Source: an uncultured Chitinophagaceae bacterium
Lineage (GTDB): Bacteria; Bacteroidota; Bacteroidia; Chitinophagales; Chitinophagaceae
Reading direction: 5' to 3'
Assembly: GCA_903881425.1 (NCBI GenBank)
Contig: CAIRTF010000205.1
Location: 1-48,264 of the forward strand
DNA length: 48,264 nt
The notes below the pieces were generated by a model, which worked only from the letters and a program-made list of their open reading frames with translations, made no database searches and was not told where the DNA came from. Within the stretch, counting starts at the first letter, position 1, and every line of letters begins with the position of its first letter. Positions 41,982 through 48,264 of the stretch are shown here, in pieces. The position numbers were made by a program, and so were the translations under genes.

Positions 41982-44402
41982 TTATTTCGCCTCTGCTATT
42001 TTATTTACATACAACAACTTTCCATCCGCACTCATTCCCTGTACTATTAACCTTGCTTCTTTTACTTGATTGAGGTTATACAATTTCAAGTCTATATCTT
42101 TCTGTTCGCTGTTCCAATATAAAAACGGACTCCAATAAAATGTAACCAAGAGATTTTTTTTGTGGATATAGGGCAAATATTGTTTTTCCGGATTCATAAA
42201 AATTAAACCGGAATTGTAACCGGATAATTTTAATACTTGCAAGTTGGTACCTGCAATAATTTTATCTTCCGGATGTCTTGTAAATACAGCAATAGCCGGA
42301 CCATTTTCATCTGCCAAAACAAAATTGGTATACACTTTTATCAATGCCACATTGCTTATATCAATCACATCCAGATCAGAAAAATCAACTCTTCCGCCAT
42401 CAATAAAAATAGTATACGGTTTAGGATGCCACAATACCGGCCATTGAATAATATTGGTAGTAGCTAAATCATCGCCCTGCACTTGCATTCTTCTTCCAAA
42501 CAGTTTTAAATATTGCGATACACTTTTTGTACCCACTTTGTATGGACTGTTAACCAAATCAAACATTTGCCCAGCTTCTCTTCTAAACAAATCTTCGCCA
42601 TATCGGTCACTTACGTCCATGGCTTTTTGTCGCCATGTTTTATAAGAAGTAACCGTTACCGGTGGTAAACTTTTTTGTGCAGTGAGTATTTCATCGGATA
42701 AATTTTTATACACCAATTCTTTTTTATCGGCATCCGGGTTATTCGGTTTATTATTTCTCACTAAATGTTGTGGCGAATAAAAAGACAAAAAGCTGCGATC
42801 ATTCTTATTTTCTTTGGTGAACAAATGATCGGGATCTAAAGGTTCGAGTTCTAATTTTACCGATTGATAATTTTTATCGTTCAATTTATAATGCAGGGTA
42901 AGGGTATCATAAAATATCAATCCTTTTAAAGCAATGCTTCCTTTTTTATCATTGATCAAAACAGGGGTATTGATAAAATCTTTTGTTGAATCTTTCGATT
43001 CAAAAATTAAATTCAGCGTAGCATCTTTCGGAAATTTTTTAAACCCATCCGGTTTTACAGCGCCGATGATCTTGATATAATCAGCCGTATCGCCGGCGTT
43101 ACTGTTTTCTTTGGCAGCAAGCATTTCATTCCAGGATGGTTTTAATAATGTATGGGTTGCCAAAATATTATTCAACACAGAAACATCTGCTTTTGATACA
43201 TTTTCTATCAACCCGTTGTATGCAGAATATTCTCCCTGCAAATGAGCAGTGAGTAAAAAACGATTGATGATATTTTCCTGCTGATTATTTTTAGCAAAAT
43301 CAAATTCGCTATCTGTTAAACTCAGGGAGACTGTGGTATTGATGGTATCTGCGGCTTGCAGATGAACAGAACTTGTTGCCGTATCGCTGATATGAATATT
43401 CGCAGAAATATCTTTTACTGGAATGATATTTCTCTCATTCGTTGAAAATAAAAATCGCTCTGTGATAAATGTATTGTTTTCATCTGTCAGTACAATTCTA
43501 AAAATGCCGGTAGGCAATTCTGCTGTTGGAATTTTAATTCTTTGTCCATTCACCGCATTTACTTCAAACAAAACTCGATTGGATGATTCGCCAATCAAAT
43601 GAAAATTTTTATTTGCTGCTATAGTGGAAAGAATGGTAATGGTATAATTTTCTTTATCATAATCATCAATCATGACTGTTCCATTGGCAAGAATTGGTAA
43701 ACTGATATTTGTTTCTGTTTTATTATCTGCCAGTTTAATTTTATAAGAAGTAGTGTTATTGGGAATGAAACGAAGAGCTGCGCTTCCCGAAATATCTGTA
43801 ATAAAAGTTGTGATGGTATCATTCTCGCCGTTGATCAGCCAGCCATTTGTTTGAACGGGCTGATGAAATTGATCTTTTATGGAAACAAAACTTTGATTGA
43901 TCAATCCATTCACTAAATAATTGGCAGCATGAAATTGAATATGGGGAACAGGTTGATAAGAAAAAGATGTTTCACTGATTTTTTCTAATGAAGCAGGATT
44001 GTAAATTAATATTGGCGCAATAAAATCTTTCGCATATTTTTTTTGTGATGCAGTATTGGTAAATACCCTCAAAAAATATCTTCCTTCTTTTACAGCAATT
44101 GGCAAACTGATATTGCCCGTTGCAATACTATTCACAACCGGATAAACTTTTTCTGCAACAAGCGAACTATCATTACTTATAAGCTGAACTTTGATGCTGC
44201 TGTTATCTGTTGACGGCAAATCATCATTCATCAGATACATTTTCATCCAGATGGTTTCTCCGGCGAGATAATTGGCTTTATCGCAATGCACAAAAATTTG
44301 TTCTGCAGAAAAAATGGTCTTTGCTTTTTTTAAAAGATCGTTTGTTTGAGCAAAAGAGAACCGAATAAAAAATACAAGCAACAAAAAAATGGCTTTCCTC
44401 AT
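41982..44402 (-). CDS. Exported MG2-domain/plug-like envelope protein
   Basis: There are 806 residues from ATG 44402 (MRKAIFLLLVFFIRFSFAQ signal); a TTG upstream would add 11 residues. An MG2-like N-terminal domain shows the Bacteroidota pattern IFVHCDKANYLAGETIWMKMYL (about 34-55), with GRYFLRVFTN. Several beta-sandwich repeats follow. A plug-like region near 620-730 has SVSQYLKLFGRRMQV, PYTIFIDGGRV and DISNVALIKVY. It resembles proteins linked to TonB-dependent receptors or alpha-2-macroglobulin-type scaffolds. Its role is inferred only from the TonB receptor gene upstream on the same strand. Confidence 0.75.
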   Translation of the reverse strand: MRKAIFLLLVFFIRFSFAQTNDLLKKAKTIFSAEQIFVHCDKANYLAGETIWMKMYLMNDDLPSTDNSSIKVQLISNDSSLVAEKVYPVVNSIATGNISLPIAVKEGRYFLRVFTNTASQKKYAKDFIAPILIYNPASLEKISETSFSYQPVPHIQFHAANYLVNGLINQSFVSIKDQFHQPVQTNGWLINGENDTITTFITDISGSAALRFIPNNTTSYKIKLADNKTETNISLPILANGTVMIDDYDKENYTITILSTIAANKNFHLIGESSNRVLFEVNAVNGQRIKIPTAELPTGIFRIVLTDENNTFITERFLFSTNERNIIPVKDISANIHISDTATSSVHLQAADTINTTVSLSLTDSEFDFAKNNQQENIINRFLLTAHLQGEYSAYNGLIENVSKADVSVLNNILATHTLLKPSWNEMLAAKENSNAGDTADYIKIIGAVKPDGFKKFPKDATLNLIFESKDSTKDFINTPVLINDKKGSIALKGLIFYDTLTLHYKLNDKNYQSVKLELEPLDPDHLFTKENKNDRSFLSFYSPQHLVRNNKPNNPDADKKELVYKNLSDEILTAQKSLPPVTVTSYKTWRQKAMDVSDRYGEDLFRREAGQMFDLVNSPYKVGTKSVSQYLKLFGRRMQVQGDDLATTNIIQWPVLWHPKPYTIFIDGGRVDFSDLDVIDISNVALIKVYTNFVLADENGPAIAVFTRHPEDKIIAGTNLQVLKLSGYNSGLIFMNPEKQYLPYIHKKNLLVTFYWSPFLYWNSEQKDIDLKLYNLNQVKEARLIVQGMSADGKLLYVNKIAEAK

Positions 44403-44458
44403 AGCAGATAAATATATGATATACTTGACAAGCAATTACTATTCCAAATGCTAAAATT

Positions 44459-44483
44459 AAAAAGCCCCTATAAAAATAGAGGC
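44459..44483 (-). terminator. Possible minus-strand terminator downstream of the TonB-dependent receptor gene
   Basis: GCCCCTAT (44464-44471) and ATAGAGGC (44476-44483) form an 8-bp stem with one mismatch. On the minus strand, T5 follows. Confidence 0.5.
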
Positions 44484-44600
44484 CGATTTACTTTGAGAAA
44501 ACCTAACTGTTCCGTTTGCTATGAACTAATAAGCTGCTAAAACAAATATCTGCAATCAATATTATCGGAATATGAATTATGTGCAATGATTGTATGAATG

Positions 44601-44632
44601 ATAAGCGCCTTACATTTCTGCAAGGCGCTTAT
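44601..44632. repeat. 11-bp inverted repeat after the TonB-dependent receptor gene
   Basis: ATAAGCGCCTT (44601-44611) pairs perfectly with AAGGCGCTTAT (44622-44632) around a 10-nt loop, 36 nt past the receptor stop. It lacks a T-run on the minus strand and may be a 3'-end stabilising or processing hairpin. Confidence 0.6.
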
Positions 44633-44667
44633 TCTTACCTATTATATGAAAACAAAGCTCTGAGCAA

Positions 44668-47600
44668 TTAGAAAATATATTTTACACCAACTTGTCCTTG
44701 CCAACGAGAGTTAATAGGGTCAACAGTATAATAATGACCATCTAAACCTGCCGGTTTAATAAAGTTAAATGTTGGTGTATAACCTGAACTTGGTTTACCA
44801 ATGGCTTTACCATTTGCATCCGGAACAAAGGCCAACATGTTAACAGTATAATTGTTTACGTTGGTAACAAAAGTAATATGACCTAAAGTGTTATCCAATA
44901 AATTCAACAAATTGAATACATCGAAACTGATTTGCAATGCTTTTGATTTATCCGTTCTGCTTAATTTGAATTCGTGCATGATCTTCATATCTAAATCATG
45001 ATTCCATGGTGTATGCAAACCATTTCTTTCAGCATATTGTCCTTTTCTCGTTCTTAAATATTTATCACCATTGATGAAATTGTCTAAATCTTGTCTTTGC
45101 TGCGCAGCAGTATAAGTAACATTTCCGTTTGCATCTTTTACATCAGCTAAAATAATATCTCCTGAACCGTTTGGAATATAAGGCAATGCTGCATTCGATT
45201 TGTTACTGAATGGTGTATTTCCGGATTGTAAATACTGAAGACTTCCCGAGAATGCATAAGTAACGCTATACGGACTTCCTGATTGGCCGCTATAGAAGAA
45301 ACTTACAGAAGTTGAATTGGTACTGTTCCAGTTAACATTAAATCCTGCAGTTGCAACAATGCGATGACGCAAATCGAAATTAGAATAAGCCAATTGCGGA
45401 TTATTTGGAACAACAGAAGGATTTAATTCAAAGTTTGATTGAAATGAATTTCTGATTCCATTGCTTAAATCTTTACTTTCTCCATATGTATATGCCGCAC
45501 TCCAGTTAATGCTCATATCATGTGTACCAAATTTTAAGCCGTTTGTTACTTTACTTATTTGTGCAGTTAAATTATATCTGTATCCTTCTGTAGTATTGGT
45601 TAATAAGAATACATTGGTATATTGATTAACAGTAGCTGCATTGGTTCCATTCCATCCGTTCTGATTACCACCCACATATACCGGTGTTAAATTAGGTGCA
45701 CCCACAGAGCTTTGATTTCCGCCTTGTGTATAACCTGGTGTAAAATATTCTGTTTGATCTTTAACATTGATCTGTTGGAATTTTACATCATACAATGTTT
45801 TAGTGTACATCGCATCCAATGTTAATTTGTATCCTTTGCCAAATTTGAAATCAGCAGCAATATTGCTTCTTATAATACTTGGTAATTTGAAGTTATTATC
45901 AACGATATCTACTTCTCTTCCTTTACCACTGGTAATAGTAGTAGGTAAATTAGTTGGATTGGTAACCAAAGGAACAACTGTTCCTGAAGCAGGCTTCCAG
46001 TCGATGTTTCCATAAGTACCACCACTTAATGTATATGCATAACCTAACCATGCGAAAGGAATACGTCCAACAAAAATTCCCGATCCACCGCGTAATACAA
46101 CAGATTGATCTCCATTAATATCCCAATTAAATCCAATTCTTGGAGAAAGATTTACTTTACCCAACCATTGATTGTTCAACTGTGCAAATGGCGTATTGGA
46201 ATAAGTGGTTGGATTTGTGGTTGGAACATATGCCGGTGTATTCGTTGTTTTTAAAGCAGTATCTGTGTATGGTTGATTCCCTACATAAGAATAATCAACA
46301 CGCAAACCTACCGTCAATTTGAATCTTTTAGTCAACGATAATTCATCTTGCCCGTATGCACTTAACAATGCAACCGTAAATGGATTGGGTGTATTATTAT
46401 AAATAGTATTTCTGTCATTAGGTATTTTAGGATCCGTTGAGAAACCCGCACGAATACGGCTTGGCTTATCATTCAGGAAATTACCCAAGTTGCTGTACTC
46501 CCAACGGCCATTCCATGAATTGATGAAACCATAATTTAAATTATAGAACTCATTATGTGTACCGAAAGTAATTTTATTGATGCCTTTTGTAATAGTTACA
46601 TTATCGCTGATCTCAAAAGTTTGTTGCTTCATGTTATAGATAGAAGCTTCTCTCCAAGTACCACCCCAAATAGCACCACTACCAATATCCATAAACGGAG
46701 CTGCACTGATACCCAAAGGTTGACCTGTTGAATTTAAAGGTGTTGGGAAATCTCTGTATTCATGAACATTGATATAACTTACATTGAATTGGTTGTTGAC
46801 ATCTTTAGAAATCTTCGTTTTCAATTCAGCGACTAAATTCAAGTTTTGTGTGTGTTGTGTAAAGTCGGTAGAAGAAAATTGAAAGTTAGAAGTTGTTCTT
46901 TCCAAATTATTTCCCCAACCATTGGTATAAATCATGCGAAACATCAACGTGTTCTTTGGATCTAGATTAAAATCCAAACGCGCAAATAATTTATCACTAT
47001 TGGTAAATATTTTTCCTTGATTATAAGACCCGATATCATAGTTGTATTTGTTCAATAAATTATTTCTGATGGATTGAGCTGTTGCAACATCCACTGCTGC
47101 ACCGGGATCTCCTGCATTATAAAAAGTGGGTTCTTGTCTGCGTGTCTGTTCAAAATTTACAATGAAGAATGCTTTATTCTTCATGATGGGGCCGCTTACG
47201 GTAGCGCCATATTGATAATCATAAAAATCGGAACCGATAGATTTTTTTTGTCCGTCAACACTCTTACCCATTAAAGTTTGATTTCTGCCAAAAGCATATA
47301 CCGACCCATGAAAATTATTAGTCCCGCTTTTAGTAACCGCATTTACACTACCGCCTGTAAAATTTCCCAGCTTAGCATCATACGGAGCTATCTGAACTTG
47401 CACTTCTTGTATAACATCTAAACTATAAGGATTGGTTCTGGTGCCTGCACCCGCAGCACCACTTTGTCCGCCACCACTTACTCCACCAAATGAATTACTG
47501 AAACCAATAGCATCATTATTAATAGCGCCATCAACAGTTAAGTTATTATAACGGAAATTACTTCCGGCAAAACTGTTGTTATTTGATTGAGGAGTTAATC

Positions 47601-48066
47601 TTGTAAAGTCTGATAAACTTCTTCCAATGGAAGGCAAAGTATTTAATTGTCTTCCGCCCACTACAGTTGCACCGGCAATAGTTTTTTTACCTGCAGCTGT
47701 TACCACCACTTCTTTTAATTCTGTTGAAGTTGTTAGCAGTGTAACATCTACATCAGGGTTAGTTCCCAATACTAAATTAATATCAGTATAAGTAATTGCC
47801 TTAAACCCCAAAGAAGAAATTTTAATAGTATAAGGCCCGCCCGGTTTTAAATTCGGCAATACAAAAATTCCTTTATTATTGGATTGTGTATTGGACGTAA
47901 AGCCGGTTGGCTCATGTTTAACACTGATAATGGCACCGGGTAAAATAGCACCTTTACTGTCAGAAACCCGACCTGTTAATGTAGAAGTTGTTTCTTGTGC
48001 TGAAACTGTTGTTAAGAAACAGGTAATAAGCATGGCCTGTATAAGTACAAATAGCTTTTTCATCAT
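44668..48066 (-). CDS. TonB-dependent receptor (Oar/carboxypeptidase-regulatory type)
   Basis: A 1132-residue outer-membrane receptor. It has a signal peptide (KLFVLIQAMLITCFLTTVSAQ) and a carboxypeptidase-regulatory-like domain (STLTGRVSDSKGAILPGAII to about 110). The plug contains VVVTAAGKKTIAGATVVGGRQLNTLP, FRYNNLTVDGAINND and GGSVNAVTKSGTNNFHGSVY. A barrel of about 850 residues ends in Phe (VGVKYIF). Gly/Asn/Thr-rich loops are typical. The family imports large or scarce ligands with TonB energy. No SusD partner is adjacent, so the substrate is open. Four TTACC/GGTAA repeats lie just upstream. Confidence 0.93.
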   Translation of the reverse strand: MMKKLFVLIQAMLITCFLTTVSAQETTSTLTGRVSDSKGAILPGAIISVKHEPTGFTSNTQSNNKGIFVLPNLKPGGPYTIKISSLGFKAITYTDINLVLGTNPDVDVTLLTTSTELKEVVVTAAGKKTIAGATVVGGRQLNTLPSIGRSLSDFTRLTPQSNNNSFAGSNFRYNNLTVDGAINNDAIGFSNSFGGVSGGGQSGAAGAGTRTNPYSLDVIQEVQVQIAPYDAKLGNFTGGSVNAVTKSGTNNFHGSVYAFGRNQTLMGKSVDGQKKSIGSDFYDYQYGATVSGPIMKNKAFFIVNFEQTRRQEPTFYNAGDPGAAVDVATAQSIRNNLLNKYNYDIGSYNQGKIFTNSDKLFARLDFNLDPKNTLMFRMIYTNGWGNNLERTTSNFQFSSTDFTQHTQNLNLVAELKTKISKDVNNQFNVSYINVHEYRDFPTPLNSTGQPLGISAAPFMDIGSGAIWGGTWREASIYNMKQQTFEISDNVTITKGINKITFGTHNEFYNLNYGFINSWNGRWEYSNLGNFLNDKPSRIRAGFSTDPKIPNDRNTIYNNTPNPFTVALLSAYGQDELSLTKRFKLTVGLRVDYSYVGNQPYTDTALKTTNTPAYVPTTNPTTYSNTPFAQLNNQWLGKVNLSPRIGFNWDINGDQSVVLRGGSGIFVGRIPFAWLGYAYTLSGGTYGNIDWKPASGTVVPLVTNPTNLPTTITSGKGREVDIVDNNFKLPSIIRSNIAADFKFGKGYKLTLDAMYTKTLYDVKFQQINVKDQTEYFTPGYTQGGNQSSVGAPNLTPVYVGGNQNGWNGTNAATVNQYTNVFLLTNTTEGYRYNLTAQISKVTNGLKFGTHDMSINWSAAYTYGESKDLSNGIRNSFQSNFELNPSVVPNNPQLAYSNFDLRHRIVATAGFNVNWNSTNSTSVSFFYSGQSGSPYSVTYAFSGSLQYLQSGNTPFSNKSNAALPYIPNGSGDIILADVKDANGNVTYTAAQQRQDLDNFINGDKYLRTRKGQYAERNGLHTPWNHDLDMKIMHEFKLSRTDKSKALQISFDVFNLLNLLDNTLGHITFVTNVNNYTVNMLAFVPDANGKAIGKPSSGYTPTFNFIKPAGLDGHYYTVDPINSRWQGQVGVKYIF

Positions 48067-48095
48067 AAAATTAGTTTTTGCTTTCGCTGCAAAGG

Positions 48096-48135
48096 TTACC
48101 GCACTATGTTACCGAATTGTTACCCGAATATTACC
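48096..48135. promoter_or_regulatory. Four helically spaced TTACC repeats upstream of the receptor gene
   Basis: TTACC starts at 48096, 48109, 48120 and 48131 (spacings 13, 11 and 11). Two copies extend to TTACCG. The first overlaps a minus-strand TAACCTTTG (48091-48099), a -7-like box for the receptor gene. The layout fits an operator for a multimeric regulator. Confidence 0.5.
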
Positions 48136-48219
48136 TGGTTGTTAATAATAGATGCCTGGGTGGCTATATTAATTAATTATTAATTCTTGGTCGTTCACAA
48201 GCCTTTGGTTCCATACCTT

Positions 48220-48227
48220 TACTTTTG
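48220..48227 (+). promoter_or_regulatory. -7 box TACTTTTG near the right edge
   Basis: Exact TAnnTTTG, 14 nt before an ATG at 48242. It supports a plus-strand gene starting at the window edge. No -33 TTG was seen at the expected distance. Confidence 0.4.
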
Positions 48228-48241
48228 ATAAAATTTTACAC

Positions 48242-48264
48242 ATGGGTATTAATACGATCGGCAG
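48242..48264 (+). CDS. Possible start of a gene running off the window
   Basis: ATG at 48242 opens MGINTIG before the sequence ends. The call rests only on the -7 box upstream. The product cannot be recognised from seven residues. Confidence 0.25.

Noticed and set aside
44436-44667. Small RNA gene between the MG2-type and receptor genes
   Set aside because: Two hairpins are present but no promoter or known RNA family was recognised; 3'-end structures explain them.

Overview
The window is chromosomal DNA of a member of the Bacteroidota, most likely a Chitinophagaceae/Chitinophagales-type bacterium. The evidence is AT-rich DNA (not computed), a GldB-type lipoprotein, a SusC/Oar-style TonB-dependent receptor, a DUF1501/DUF1800 pair, DUF4783, DUF1361 and MG2-type envelope proteins, and start regions that lack Shine-Dalgarno sequences but carry Bacteroidota -7 boxes (TAnnTTTG-like). 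No rRNA, tRNA, CRISPR array, insertion sequence, prophage or plasmid gene is visible. Most of the window is core chromosome.

Layout. 1-6710: an AT-rich leader, the replicative helicase dnaB, a frameshifted outer-membrane barrel gene, rsmE, a YcbB-like L,D-transpeptidase interrupted by an in-frame TGA, a small membrane protein and a GNAT-like protein. 6779-10119 (minus): DUF1501 and DUF1800 exported proteins. 10247-17165: dnaX, a SUI1-like factor, DUF4783, then gpmI, a DinB-fold protein, a CxxCH haem-binding protein and engB, followed by a YkuK-like RNase H fold protein and a CoA-binding protein. 17230-22095: a metallophosphoesterase/PQQ-propeller fusion, a lysine-rich histone-H1-like protein and a large zinc metalloprotease. 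22182-25365 (minus): isocitrate dehydrogenase and pyruvate dehydrogenase E2. 25550-33245: apaG with a short relic behind it, gldB, nadE, a universal stress protein, a thiolase, pyrD, dgkA and DUF1361. 33262-40039: a 1125-residue TolB/BamA-like outer membrane protein, a metallo-beta-lactamase-fold hydrolase, a small acidic protein and an exported protein with a C-terminal His/Cys arrangement like caspase/CHAT peptidases. 40170-48264: a PhoB/PhoR-like two-component pair, an MG2/plug-like exported protein, a TonB-dependent receptor and possibly the first codons of another gene.

The genes serve central functions: replication (dnaB, dnaX), ribosome biogenesis (rsmE, engB), carbon metabolism (gpmI, E2, IDH, thiolase), NAD and pyrimidine synthesis (nadE, pyrD) and the envelope (L,D-transpeptidase, dgkA, barrel proteins). 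I do not see a clearly new multi-gene system. The less ordinary signals lie in the DNA itself: (i) short tandem arrays of 7-bp quasi-repeats, several sitting in frame inside conserved genes (dnaX, pdhC twice, pyrD twice); (ii) palindromic intergenic elements that run up to the start codons of engB, nadE and a histidine kinase; (iii) four genes whose -7-like box lies exactly 4 nt before the ATG, suggesting leaderless mRNAs; (iv) two genes each broken by one apparent mutation; and (v) a perfect 32-bp palindrome at 37484-37515.
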